A stretch of DNA of 64,000 bases from Streptomyces sp. NBC_00569. Lineage in GTDB: Bacteria > Actinomycetota > Actinomycetes > Streptomycetales > Streptomycetaceae. Below, one piece after another: positions 22,761 to 31,557 of this stretch (within the stretch, counting starts at the first letter, position 1; each line of letters starts with the position of its first letter). The notes under the pieces were generated by a model. It had not been told where the DNA came from, searched no databases, and saw only the letters and a list, made by a program, of their open reading frames with translations. The DNA is taken from assembly GCF_036345255.1 (NCBI RefSeq), contig NZ_CP107783.1:3459501-3523500 (forward strand), read 5' to 3'. The translations under genes and the position numbers were made by a program.

Positions 22761-24458
22761 CTATTCGCCGCCCGCGCCCGTCGCCTTGAGGGCCAGCCAC
22801 AGCTCCATGCGCACGTCCGGGTCGTCGAGCGAGCGGCCGAGGATCTCCTCTACACGCCGCATCCGGTAGCGCAGGGTGTGGCGGTGCACGCCGAGGTCGG
22901 CGGCGGCCGCGTCCCACTGTCCGTGCCGCGACAGCCAGGCGCGCAGCGAGGCCACGAGGTCGCCACGGCCGGTCGCGTCGTGGTCCTTCAGGGCCCGCAG
23001 GAGGCCGTCGGCGAAGGCGCGTACGGCGTCGTCGGCGAGCAGCGGCACGACGGAGCCCGCCGCGACCTCCTCGTGCTCGACGAGGGCGCGCCCGCGACGC
23101 CGGGCGACCGACAGGGCCTGTTCGGCCTGCTTGAACGCGGTCGCGGCGGCGATCGGCCCGGCCGGTGCGGACAGGCCCACCACGAGTTCGTCGTCCTCGC
23201 CCGTGCCGCCCTGCTCGCGCTGGGTCAGGCGGGCGGTCTCCAGGGCCTCGGCGTACTGGGTGCAGGCACCCGTGGACGCGCCGCCATCGGCGGCGAGCAG
23301 CACGAGCCGGTCTCCGTCGGGCACCACGAGGACGGCCTCGCCGGAACGGGCGGCGGCGGCCTCCACGACGTCGGCGAGCCCGGTGAGCGGGTCGCCGGAG
23401 GCGGCGACGGCCGCCGTCCCCGTGCCCGGCGCGGGCCGCTCCGGCTTGTCGAGGGCCACGCGCGCGTGGCCGTCGGCGTGCGCACGGCCCGCCGACGCGG
23501 ACGCGACCTCGGCGACGATCATCCGGAAGGGCGCGTCGAGCAGCCCTCCGTACAGGTCCCCCGCGACGGTCCTGGCGTGCTCGGGCTCCCCGGCGAGGAG
23601 CATCCGCAGGACCGCGGCGCCGATGCGCTGCTCGGCGGAGTGCAGCGAGCGGGAGCGCTCGGTGGTGAGGGTGAGCAGGGCGATGGCGGAGTGCAGCGCG
23701 TAGCGCTCGGCGGTGCCGAGGGCCGCGGCGGTGCCCACGGCCAGCGCGGCGCGGGGCCTGCGTCCGGTGCCGAGCGAGTGCAGTTCCACGCGGTCCTCGT
23801 CGCCGCCGCCGTGCTGTTCGCTGCCGCCCACCACGGCGCTGGCCGGGGCGGGCCGCTCGCGCAGCCGCTCGACGTCGGCGACGAGCCTCGCCGCCCGGCG
23901 CCCGGCCCACTCCGGCGCGGCGGCGACCACGGCGCCCGAGGCGTCGTACAACGCTGCCCAGCCGTCGACCTGGCCGGCGAGCGCGCCGAGCAGCCCCTCG
24001 GGGCCGCCGCTCAGGGCCTGCTTGGTCAGCTCGCGCTGGGCGGCGAACCCCGCGGTGACGGCGCGGTACTGGTCGGCGGCGATGGCGGCGGAGACGGCCT
24101 TGCTGATGGCGATGAAGGGGGTGCGGCGCGGGACTTCGAGGAGCGGGAACTCCTCCTCGCGCGCCGCGTCGACGAGTGCCTGCGGCACCGCGTCGTAGTT
24201 GACGCCGACGGCGAAGCCGAGCCCGACGACCCCGGCGCCCGCGAGCCGCTTCACGTAGCGGCGCATCGCGTCCGGGTCCTCCGCGTCCAGTTTGAGCGCG
24301 GTGAACAGGAGCAGCTCGCCGCCCTCCATGTACGGCACGGGGTCGGCGAGCTCGCTGACGTGGGCCCAGCGCACGGCCGTGTCCAGCCGCTCCTCCCCGG
24401 CGCGCACGGTCAGCTTGAGCGCGGAGTGGTGGACGAGGGAGGCGAGCGTGGGCGGCAT
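22761..24458 (-). CDS. PucR family transcriptional regulator
   Basis: A 565-residue regulator. The N-terminal purine-catabolism regulatory domain (VRWAHVSELADPVPYMEGGELLL and RTPFIAISKAVSAAIA) is followed by a GGDEF-related middle region and a C-terminal helix-turn-helix, AAAADLGVHRHTLRYRMRRV, near residue 530. Members sense metabolites such as purines, amino acids or GABA. It lies directly upstream of the aldehyde dehydrogenase on the same strand (171 bp gap), and may control it and perhaps gabT. ATG 24458 (MPPTLASLV) was preferred over longer forms because the family starts here. Confidence 0.88.
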   Translation of the reverse strand: MPPTLASLVHHSALKLTVRAGEERLDTAVRWAHVSELADPVPYMEGGELLLFTALKLDAEDPDAMRRYVKRLAGAGVVGLGFAVGVNYDAVPQALVDAAREEEFPLLEVPRRTPFIAISKAVSAAIAADQYRAVTAGFAAQRELTKQALSGGPEGLLGALAGQVDGWAALYDASGAVVAAAPEWAGRRAARLVADVERLRERPAPASAVVGGSEQHGGGDEDRVELHSLGTGRRPRAALAVGTAAALGTAERYALHSAIALLTLTTERSRSLHSAEQRIGAAVLRMLLAGEPEHARTVAGDLYGGLLDAPFRMIVAEVASASAGRAHADGHARVALDKPERPAPGTGTAAVAASGDPLTGLADVVEAAAARSGEAVLVVPDGDRLVLLAADGGASTGACTQYAEALETARLTQREQGGTGEDDELVVGLSAPAGPIAAATAFKQAEQALSVARRRGRALVEHEEVAAGSVVPLLADDAVRAFADGLLRALKDHDATGRGDLVASLRAWLSRHGQWDAAAADLGVHRHTLRYRMRRVEEILGRSLDDPDVRMELWLALKATGAGGE

Positions 24459-24597
24459 GAGGCCTTCAGGTGTGCGACAGGTGGTGCTCGGGTGGGGGTG
24501 GATCCTGTGGATCTTTTGGCCGGTACGTATGAACGACCAGTGTCGATTCTGCCTCACCGTACGTACGTCTGCGGCCTCCCCCACTCAGCGGGCCGCC

Positions 24598-26997
24598 TCA
24601 GTCGCGCAGATCCACCAGGAGCGGGGGCGCGTGCTCGCCCCGCACCGTCGTCAGGGACAGGACGGCGTGGCCGGGCGGCACGGCGTGCGCCAGTTCGGAG
24701 GCGGACCAGCGCTCGCGCTCGACCTTGCGCACCGTGACCGCGTCGGTCGTCACGGCTTTCCCGGTGACCATCTTGCGCATTTTGTGGAGGGCACGGGTCA
24801 CTGGCTGGTTCGCGAAGACTGCGTGCTGGGCGACCTCCTCGGTCTCGACCCACTCCGTGCCCCAGGCCTCGGCGAAGCGCCGCCCGTCCCATGTGGTCAC
24901 GCCGGAGAACGCCATGCGGCAGCCGACCGCTGCGTACAAGGGCCCTTGCAAGGACTCGGAGACGTCGCCGATCGTCCGCAGGCCGAGCACGACTCCGGCA
25001 TTCGTCGACCGGAGCCGCTGAATGGCCCGCACTGTCTCCGGGGTCAGGGTCCGCGACGCGTCGTCGAGGATCAGGCAAGCGAAGTGGGAGCGCTGCGGCC
25101 GGCTGCGCACGACGGAGGTGAACTGGGCGAGCAGCAGCCGGGCGAGCAGCCGCGACGCCTCCTCGTGGCCCTGCTCGGGCAGGTCGACGCGAACCCGCAG
25201 CGGGTGGTGAGTGACGGCACGGACGGAGAACGGGCGTCCCGCGTCGCCGGCGTCGAAGAAGCCGGCGAACACCGGCCGGTCCAGCAGGCCGAGCCGGTCC
25301 GCGAGGCTCGGCCCCGGGTCGCTCACGGTGCCCGACTGACGCAGGCGGGCCTCCAGCTCGCGGCGCATCGCGGAGCGTCGCGCGTCGTCCTCCGGGTCGC
25401 CCGTGAGCCGTGTCCTGAGGTCGGCGAGCGCACCCGGCGCCCCTTCCAGCAACTCCCGCAGCACCGGTACCGCGGGGAACCTGCCGTGCACGGTGCGATA
25501 CGGCCCGAGCAGTTGGGCGAGCGCGGTGGCGGCGCGGCGCGTGTCGACGGTCTCCAGGTCGCCAACCAGTCCTTCAGCGAGGAAGCCTGCGGCCTCGTCC
25601 GGGTCCGTGGAGCCGGCGTAGAGGTCGAGGTCGTGTACCGAGGCGGGGTCGCCGGGCTTGACGACGACGTCGTACGCGTCGTCGGGTCCGAGTGGGGTTC
25701 CGGCCGCGCAGACGGCGATGACGGAGCACTGGCCGGTGAGGGCTTGCAGGGCCAGCGATTCCACCACGGGCCGCACCACGCCTACGGTCTTGCCCGCGCC
25801 TGACGGGCCGACGGCGAGCATCGAGGTGCCGAGCACGCCCGGGTCGAGGGCGGCTCCGGCGCCGCGCAGGGCGTACGGATTGCGCTCGTCGCGCGCGTAC
25901 CGGCCGATCCGCACCTGGCCGACCAGCAGGTCGTGCTCGGCGGCGCGGGCCGGCAGGTCCCGCTGGCCGGAGGGGTGCGTCCAGGCGGCCCCGCCCTGCC
26001 TGACCACGGTGTCCGCGAAAGTGACGGAGCCATCCGGCCTCGCCGTGGCATCCCGCCACACATGGGCGACACGGACGCAGTCGACGTCGTTCATCCGGCC
26101 GCCCGCGACCTCCGCCGTGAGCACGTCGGCGGCCCGGTCCTGCCCGGCCGCCCGCAGCTCGGCCCACTGGGCGCGGACGAGGGGCGACGCGCCGGGCCGC
26201 GGCGGGGCCTTGCGCGACCCCTTCCGGGGCCGCCCCGACCAGGCGTCGAGCCAGCCTCCCACACGGGCGAACGGCCACAGGACGGCCAGGGTGATCAGGG
26301 CGTACAGCGTGTAGGCGAGCACCGGGACCTTGAAGAACCCGCTGCCGCCCGTGACGAGGACGACGAGGGAGAGGACCGGGTCGGCGATCGGCAAGGGGCG
26401 CCAATCGAGCCCCAGGGCGTCCGGCCACACGAAGATCAGCACGCCCACCGCGGCAACCGACGCCGTGACGGCGCGGGCGGGCTGGGGGCGGTCGGTCACG
26501 AAGTGCCGGATGCCCTCCGCCCAGGCGCCGAAGCGTCCGACCAGGAAGACGATGGCCCCGAAGGCCACGCCTTGGTACACGACCAGCGCGTCGACTGCCT
26601 CCTGCTCCTTGGGGGTCGTGGTGCCGGTCCACCACCACCTGTCCGGCGTCAGCACCTTCAGCGGCACCCACTGGTACGGGAGGGTGCCTTCCCGCCACAG
26701 GCCCCACAGGAACACACCGACGAGGAACGAGCCTGCCATCCAGACCAGCAGCCGACGCCCGACGGCAGCGGTGTTCTGCTCGGGCGGCCGCGGGACGTGC
26801 CCGTAGCGCCACACTCCCGGACCGGCCTTGGGGCGGCGCGCCGAGAGCCATTCGGTCACGGAACCGCCGCCGGCGTCGGGCGCCTGCCGGGGCATCGGCG
26901 GCGTGGCTGGGCGGGGCGGCTGCGCGGCGCGGGGCACCGACCCGCGCAGCCGCCTGCCAATCGGGTCGTGTGCGCCCTGCGTGCCGTCGGTGTCCAT
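24598..26997 (-). CDS. Membrane-anchored TraG/FtsK-like ATPase (orphan)
   Basis: A 799-residue protein of type IV coupling-protein style. The N-terminal third has several transmembrane segments (RLLVWMAGSFLVGVFLWGLW; AFGAIVFLVGRFGAWAEG; AVTASVAAVGVLIFVW; VLAYTLYALITLAVLWPFA). A cytoplasmic P-loop domain follows with Walker A SMLAVGPSGAGKTVGVVRPV and Walker B SHFACLILDDASRTL, and later VLGLRTIGDVSESLQG as in TraG/VirD4 proteins. No relaxase, integrase or type IV secretion genes lie nearby, so it is not obviously part of a conjugative element. GGGGGCAAGGGCA precedes the ATG. The role is unknown; DNA or protein pumping is possible. Confidence 0.7.
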   Translation of the reverse strand: MDTDGTQGAHDPIGRRLRGSVPRAAQPPRPATPPMPRQAPDAGGGSVTEWLSARRPKAGPGVWRYGHVPRPPEQNTAAVGRRLLVWMAGSFLVGVFLWGLWREGTLPYQWVPLKVLTPDRWWWTGTTTPKEQEAVDALVVYQGVAFGAIVFLVGRFGAWAEGIRHFVTDRPQPARAVTASVAAVGVLIFVWPDALGLDWRPLPIADPVLSLVVLVTGGSGFFKVPVLAYTLYALITLAVLWPFARVGGWLDAWSGRPRKGSRKAPPRPGASPLVRAQWAELRAAGQDRAADVLTAEVAGGRMNDVDCVRVAHVWRDATARPDGSVTFADTVVRQGGAAWTHPSGQRDLPARAAEHDLLVGQVRIGRYARDERNPYALRGAGAALDPGVLGTSMLAVGPSGAGKTVGVVRPVVESLALQALTGQCSVIAVCAAGTPLGPDDAYDVVVKPGDPASVHDLDLYAGSTDPDEAAGFLAEGLVGDLETVDTRRAATALAQLLGPYRTVHGRFPAVPVLRELLEGAPGALADLRTRLTGDPEDDARRSAMRRELEARLRQSGTVSDPGPSLADRLGLLDRPVFAGFFDAGDAGRPFSVRAVTHHPLRVRVDLPEQGHEEASRLLARLLLAQFTSVVRSRPQRSHFACLILDDASRTLTPETVRAIQRLRSTNAGVVLGLRTIGDVSESLQGPLYAAVGCRMAFSGVTTWDGRRFAEAWGTEWVETEEVAQHAVFANQPVTRALHKMRKMVTGKAVTTDAVTVRKVERERWSASELAHAVPPGHAVLSLTTVRGEHAPPLLVDLRD

Positions 26998-27226
26998 TGC
27001 CCTTGCCCCCTGACCTGCCGGTCTGTGTGTCCGCGGGTCAATCTAGTGCCCCCGCAAGGGGAGTTCACCGGTTACGCGCCCGGACCTGGGGCGATCCCGG
27101 CGGCGCCGCCCTATGTCCACGGCGGACAACGCAATCCGCGAACCGCGCCCGGATGGAGCATGCCCCACCCCGTCCCTCACCCCTAACCTGCGAAGAAAGC
27201 ACCCGAAACACCCCCAGGAGCCCCGC

Positions 27227-28561
27227 ATGAGCGCAGTCCCGCAGGAGCGCCGCGTCGTCACCGCCATCCCCGGTCCGAAGTCGCAGGAGCTGCAGGCCCG
27301 ACGTAACGCCGTGGTCGCGGCCGGCGTGGGCTCCACGCTGCCGGTCTTCACCGCCCGCGCCGGCGGCGGCATCATCGAGGACGTCGACGGCAACCGCCTG
27401 ATCGACTTCGGTTCCGGCATCGCCGTGACCTCGGTCGGCGCCTCCGCCGAGGCCGTCGTGCGCCGCGCCTCCGCCCAGCTGCAGGACTTCACCCACACCT
27501 GTTTCATGGTCACGCCGTACGAGGGCTACGTGGCCGTCGCCGAGGCGCTGGCCGAGCTCACGCCGGGTGACCACGCCAAGAAGTCCGCGCTGTTCAACTC
27601 GGGCGCCGAGGCCGTCGAGAACGCCGTCAAGATCGCCCGTGCGTACACCAAGCGTCAGGCCGTCGTCGTCTTCGACCACGGCTACCACGGCCGTACGAAC
27701 CTGACGATGGCGCTGACCAGCAAGAACATGCCGTACAAGAACGGCTTCGGACCGTTCGCGCCCGAGGTCTACCGCGTGCCGGTGGCCTACGGCTACCGCT
27801 GGCTGACCGGCGCCGAGAACGCGGGCGCCGAGGCCTCCGCCCAGGCGATCGACCAGATCACCAAGCAGATCGGCGCCGACAACGTCGCCGCGATCATCAT
27901 CGAGCCGGTCCTCGGCGAGGGCGGCTTCATCGAGCCGGCGAAGGGCTTCCTGCCCGCGATCCGCCAGTTCGCCGCGGACAACGGCATCGTCTTCGTCGCC
28001 GACGAGATCCAGTCCGGCTTCTGCCGCACCGGCCAGTGGTTCGCGTGCGAGGACGAGGGCATCGTCCCCGACCTGATCACGACCGCCAAGGGCATCGCGG
28101 GCGGTCTGCCGCTCGCCGCCGTGACGGGCCGCGCCGAGATCATGGACGCCGCGCACGCGGGCGGCCTCGGCGGCACCTACGGCGGCAACCCGGTGGCCTG
28201 CGCCGGTGCGCTCGGCGCCATCGAGACCATGAAGGAGCTCGACCTCAACGCCAAGGCGAAGAACATCGAGGCCATCATGAAGGCCCGCCTCGCCACCATG
28301 GCCGAGAAGTTCGACATCATCGGCGACATCCGTGGCCGTGGCGCGATGATCGCCATCGAGCTCGTCAAGGACAAGGGCACCAAGGAGCCGCACCCGGCGG
28401 CCGCCGCCGCGCTCGCCAAGGCCTGCCACGCCGAGGGCCTGCTGGTCCTCACCTGTGGCACCTACGGCAACGTGCTGCGCTTCCTTCCCCCGCTCGTCAT
28501 CGGTGACGACCTGCTCAACGAGGGCCTGGACATCATCGAGACCGCGTTCGCGGGCGTCTGA
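27227..28561 (+). CDS. gabT: 4-aminobutyrate aminotransferase
   Basis: A 444-residue class III PLP enzyme that moves the amino group of GABA to 2-oxoglutarate, giving succinate semialdehyde. Key blocks: NSGAEAVENAVKIARAYTKR and FDHGYHGRTNLTMALTSK (cofactor site), VADEIQSGFCRTGQWFACED (Asp that binds PLP) and LITTAKGIAGGLPLAAVTGR with the Schiff-base Lys. It matches GabT more closely than ornithine or acetylornithine enzymes. CAGGAG lies seven bases before the ATG. It is divergent from the TraG-like gene and forms the end point of the polyamine route in this window. Confidence 0.93.
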   Translation: MSAVPQERRVVTAIPGPKSQELQARRNAVVAAGVGSTLPVFTARAGGGIIEDVDGNRLIDFGSGIAVTSVGASAEAVVRRASAQLQDFTHTCFMVTPYEGYVAVAEALAELTPGDHAKKSALFNSGAEAVENAVKIARAYTKRQAVVVFDHGYHGRTNLTMALTSKNMPYKNGFGPFAPEVYRVPVAYGYRWLTGAENAGAEASAQAIDQITKQIGADNVAAIIIEPVLGEGGFIEPAKGFLPAIRQFAADNGIVFVADEIQSGFCRTGQWFACEDEGIVPDLITTAKGIAGGLPLAAVTGRAEIMDAAHAGGLGGTYGGNPVACAGALGAIETMKELDLNAKAKNIEAIMKARLATMAEKFDIIGDIRGRGAMIAIELVKDKGTKEPHPAAAAALAKACHAEGLLVLTCGTYGNVLRFLPPLVIGDDLLNEGLDIIETAFAGV

Positions 28562-28676
28562 GCCGCTCCGGCGACTTCGGGCAACGGTCAGGGCGTGTGA
28601 AGAACGTGTGCGGGGCCGATGACGGGTTGCCGTTCCGGCTGTCGGACACCCACGCCCTGCCGTACGGTTTCTGCAG

Positions 28677-29513
28677 ATGAGAGAAACACCCCGCCCACAG
28701 GGGACTGTGGGCGAAACCGGGACGGAGCCTCCCCAGCCCCGCCCTGGTCGTGCCCTCGCGCACACACCCGGAGCTTCGGGCTCCGGAACTCCTCACCGAT
28801 CGGATGGCCGCCCGCCCCAAACCCCCCGGGGCGTGCGGCAAACCGGTCAGATCGGCCGCCTCGGAACTACCCCCCCTGTTCCGGGGCGGCCGGCCATTTT
28901 CCGCTGGGCCGCCGTTCTGAGCGCCCTGCTCTTCCTCTTCCTCACCTGGCAGATCGCCGCCGGCGGTGCGCTGCGCCGCGCGGACGAACGCCTCGGTGAC
29001 GCGATCGGATCCAGCCGCCTGCCGAAGCGGGCCGCCGAGCTCCTCGCCGACCTCGGCAGCATCACCGTCGCCCTCCCGGTCCTCGCCGCCGTCCTCGGCT
29101 ACGCCGCCTGGCGCGCCCGCCGCGACGGTGTGCCCCGCTGGTGGACGCGCCCCGTCACCGCCGCGCTCACGATGGCCGCGGTCCCGCTCCTGGTCGTCCC
29201 GATCAAGGAGACCGTCGCCCGGACGGGCCCGGCCGTGATGGGCCCCGGCACCGGCTTCTACCCGTCGGGACACGCGACGACGGCCGCGGTCGCGTACGGC
29301 GCCTGTCTGCTCCTCCTGCTGCCGTACGTGCGCGGCGCCTACGTGCGCCGGGAACTCGTCATCGGCTGCACCGTCCTGAACGCGGCCGTGGGTTTCGGTC
29401 TCGTGCGGCGGGGCTACCACTGGCCGCTGGACGTCGTCGGCGGCTGGTGCCTCTCGGTGGTGCTGCTGTACGTGATGTGCGCGGTGTGGGCGGGCCGGGC
29501 GCCGCGCGGCTGA
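28677..29513 (+). CDS. PAP2-superfamily membrane protein with degenerate catalytic motifs
   Basis: A 278-residue protein: a Pro/Gly/Arg-rich cytoplasmic N-terminus of about 75 residues and then five or so membrane helices. The PAP2 centre motif YPSGHATT is intact, and RGYHWPLDVVGGW supplies the third-motif His and Asp. However the first motif KETVARTGP lacks the second Arg of the usual KxxxxxxRP, and the SR pair before the last His is GL. It may be a lipid phosphatase with altered specificity or a weakly active one. The start codon is uncertain because no good ribosome-binding site precedes 28677. Confidence 0.75.
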   Translation: MRETPRPQGTVGETGTEPPQPRPGRALAHTPGASGSGTPHRSDGRPPQTPRGVRQTGQIGRLGTTPPVPGRPAIFRWAAVLSALLFLFLTWQIAAGGALRRADERLGDAIGSSRLPKRAAELLADLGSITVALPVLAAVLGYAAWRARRDGVPRWWTRPVTAALTMAAVPLLVVPIKETVARTGPAVMGPGTGFYPSGHATTAAVAYGACLLLLLPYVRGAYVRRELVIGCTVLNAAVGFGLVRRGYHWPLDVVGGWCLSVVLLYVMCAVWAGRAPRG

Positions 29514-29532
29514 CCCGGCCGGCCCATCGGGG

Positions 29533-30000
29533 CTACTCGCGCGTGCCGTCCCGCGCGAGCTGCGCCGCCGCCTCGTGCATCGCCAGTTCCAGAACGGTCG
29601 GGTCGGTGAGGGTGCCCGAGCCGTCGGGCGGGATCAGCCAGCGGACGGCTCCGGCGGCGCGGCCCGGGTGGGGATGCGGCACGACGATCCAGGTGCCGCG
29701 GCCGGCGCCCCGCACCCCTGTGCCGAGCCAGCGGCCGGCCGTGCCGGAGGGCACGAAGAAGCCCATGCGCGCGTCACCGAAGTCGGCGAGCACGGGGCCC
29801 GGCCGGTCCATGACGCGCGTGAGCACGTCGAGCGTCGGGTACCCCAGCTCCCCGGGGAGGATCAGTACGTCCCAGAGCCTGCCCGCGGGAAGGAGCGCGA
29901 CCCCGAGGGGGTTGCGCTCCCATTCCCAGCGGCAGGCGTCCGGATCAGGCGCCACGGACGCCAGCCACTCGACCGCCGACTTCGCCCCCGAGCCAGTCAT
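29533..30000 (-). CDS. Hypothetical protein with hairpin-covered start
   Basis: A 155-residue soluble protein with no recognised motif. It reads MTGSGAKSAVEWLASVAPDP at the start, has conserved-looking blocks NPLGVALLPAGRLWDVLILP and ADFGDARMGFFVPSGTAGRW, and ends with a helix LELAMHEAAAQLARDG. The pattern resembles streptomycete proteins related to the small domain next to DNA primase/polymerase regions, but this is weak. The ATG at 30000 has GGAGG eight bases upstream, and that ribosome-binding site lies inside a long hairpin. It is convergent with the PAP2 gene. Confidence 0.65.
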   Translation of the reverse strand: MTGSGAKSAVEWLASVAPDPDACRWEWERNPLGVALLPAGRLWDVLILPGELGYPTLDVLTRVMDRPGPVLADFGDARMGFFVPSGTAGRWLGTGVRGAGRGTWIVVPHPHPGRAAGAVRWLIPPDGSGTLTDPTVLELAMHEAAAQLARDGTRE

Positions 30001-30007
30001 GGCGGGA

Positions 30008-30064
30008 CCTCCTCTTCCTGGTACGCAACTGCCGAAAGCTGTGCGTGTCACCAGGGAGAGGAGG
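30008..30064 (-). promoter_or_regulatory. Hairpin covering the Shine-Dalgarno sequence of the downstream gene
   Basis: On the minus strand CCTCCTCTCCCTGGT (30050-30064) pairs with ACCAGGAAGAGGAGG (30008-30022), 14 of 15 positions, plus a 4-bp inner ACGC/GCGT extension. The 3' arm contains the GGAGG ribosome-binding site of the hypothetical gene that starts at 30000. It could block translation, end the upstream oxidase transcript, or both. Confidence 0.6.
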
Positions 30065-30116
30065 CTGGGGCGCGAGCATTACGCGGGTTCTGCCCACGAG
30101 TTGTCGCGGATCCGGG

Positions 30117-31544
30117 TCAGCTGTCGAAGCCGAGGCCCGCCTTGTCCATCGCCTTCAGCCACAGGTTGCGCCGGCCGCCGTTGTCGTCGGCGCGCGCCAG
30201 GGACCACTTGGTGAGCGCGATCCCGGTGTAGGCGAACGGCTCGGGCGGGAAGGGCAGCGGCTTCGTGCGGACCATCTCCAGTTCCGTACGTTCCGTGCGC
30301 TCGCCGGAGAGCAGGTCGAGCATCACGTCCGCGCCGAAGCGGGTCGCGCCCACACCGAGGCCGGTGTACCCGGCTGCGTACGCGACGCGGCCCTTGTGGG
30401 CCGTACCGAAGAACGCGGAGAAGCGGGAGCACGTGTCGATGGCGCCGCCCCACGCGTGGCTGAAGCGCACCCCTTCCAACTGCGGGAAGCAGGTGAAGAA
30501 CTGGCCGGCGAGCTTCGCGTACGTCTCGGGCCTGTGGTCGTACTCGGCGCGCACCCGGCCGCCGTACGGATAGATCGCGTCGTAGCCGCCCCACAGGATC
30601 CGGTTGTCTGCGGACAGCCGGAAGTAGTGGAACTGGTTGGCCGAGTCGCCGAGGCCCTGGCGGTTCTTCCAGCCGACGGAGGCCAGCTGGTCGTCGGTCA
30701 GGGGCTCGGTCATCAGCGCGTAGTCGTAGACCGGGACGGTGTACGAGCGCACGCGCTTGACCAGGGACGGGAAGACGTTCGTGCCGAGCGCGACGTGCTG
30801 GGCGAAGACGCGCCCGTAGGGGGTGCGGACCGCGGTCCCGGCGCCGGACGAGGAGAGTTCGAGCGCGGGGGTGTGCTCGTGGATGCGCACGCCGAGGTCG
30901 AGGCAGGCCTGCTTGAGGCCCCAGGCGAGCTTGGCGGGGTGCAGCATCGCGACACCGCGCCGGTCGTACAGGGCGCCGAGGAAGGTGGGCGAGTCGACCT
31001 GTTCACGGGTCGCGTCGGCGTCGAGCAGCTCGGTGCCGCCGGCGAGCCCGGCCTCGGTCAGTTCCCGGTGGAACTCCTGGAGTTCGGTGACCTGGTGCGG
31101 CTCGGTGGCCACGTCCAGTTCGCCGGTGCGCTCGAAGTCGCAGTCGATGGAGTAGCGGGCGACCGCGTCCTCGATCGCGTCGAGGTTGCGGTTGCCGAGC
31201 TCCTCCAGCTTCCCGATCTCGCCGGGCCAGCGGGCCAGCCCGTTCGCGACGCCGTGCGTGAGGGAGGCGGCGCAGAAGCCTCCGTTGCGGCCGGACGCCG
31301 CCCAGCCCACCTCCTGCCCCTCGAGCAGGACCACATCGCGCCCGGGGTCGCGCTCCTTGGCGAGGAGCGCGGTCCACAGGCCGCTGTAGCCGCCGCCGAC
31401 GACCAGCAGGTCGCAGCGTTCGTCACCGGTGAGCGCCGGCCGGGCCCCGGGCCTGCCGGGGTCGTCCAGCCAGTAGGACAGCGGCTTGGCGTCCGCCAGT
31501 GACCTGATCCAGTCGGTACCACGGTTCATGGCACGTGCGGCCAT
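30117..31544 (-). CDS. FAD-dependent oxidoreductase, gamma-glutamylputrescine oxidase (PuuB)-like
   Basis: A 475-residue DAO-family flavoenzyme. The dinucleotide-binding loop LLVVGGGYSGLWTALLAKE lies near residue 47, followed by VGWAASGRNGGFCAASLTHG, the second FAD block of this group, and a C-terminal AYAAGYTGLGVGATRFG that closes the flavin site. PuuB-like enzymes oxidise (glutamyl)polyamines to aldehydes with release of peroxide. The position as last gene after potABC and downstream of an aminobutyraldehyde dehydrogenase supports this role. GGGAG is eight bases before the ATG at 31544; potC ends 14 bp upstream. Confidence 0.82.
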   Translation of the reverse strand: MAARAMNRGTDWIRSLADAKPLSYWLDDPGRPGARPALTGDERCDLLVVGGGYSGLWTALLAKERDPGRDVVLLEGQEVGWAASGRNGGFCAASLTHGVANGLARWPGEIGKLEELGNRNLDAIEDAVARYSIDCDFERTGELDVATEPHQVTELQEFHRELTEAGLAGGTELLDADATREQVDSPTFLGALYDRRGVAMLHPAKLAWGLKQACLDLGVRIHEHTPALELSSSGAGTAVRTPYGRVFAQHVALGTNVFPSLVKRVRSYTVPVYDYALMTEPLTDDQLASVGWKNRQGLGDSANQFHYFRLSADNRILWGGYDAIYPYGGRVRAEYDHRPETYAKLAGQFFTCFPQLEGVRFSHAWGGAIDTCSRFSAFFGTAHKGRVAYAAGYTGLGVGATRFGADVMLDLLSGERTERTELEMVRTKPLPFPPEPFAYTGIALTKWSLARADDNGGRRNLWLKAMDKAGLGFDS

Positions 31545-31557
31545 GATTTCAACTCCC

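Noticed and set aside
24549..24590. CGTACGTACG palindrome upstream of pucR
   Set aside because: It is a simple alternating stretch, common in GC-rich DNA, with no further support as an operator.
24598..26997. Integrated conjugative element around the TraG-like gene
   Set aside because: No integrase, relaxase, replication gene, tRNA or direct-repeat attachment site is present, and composition does not differ from the neighbours.
28566..28676. Small gene between gabT and the PAP2 gene
   Set aside because: No frame with a ribosome-binding site or sensible composition was found in this gap.
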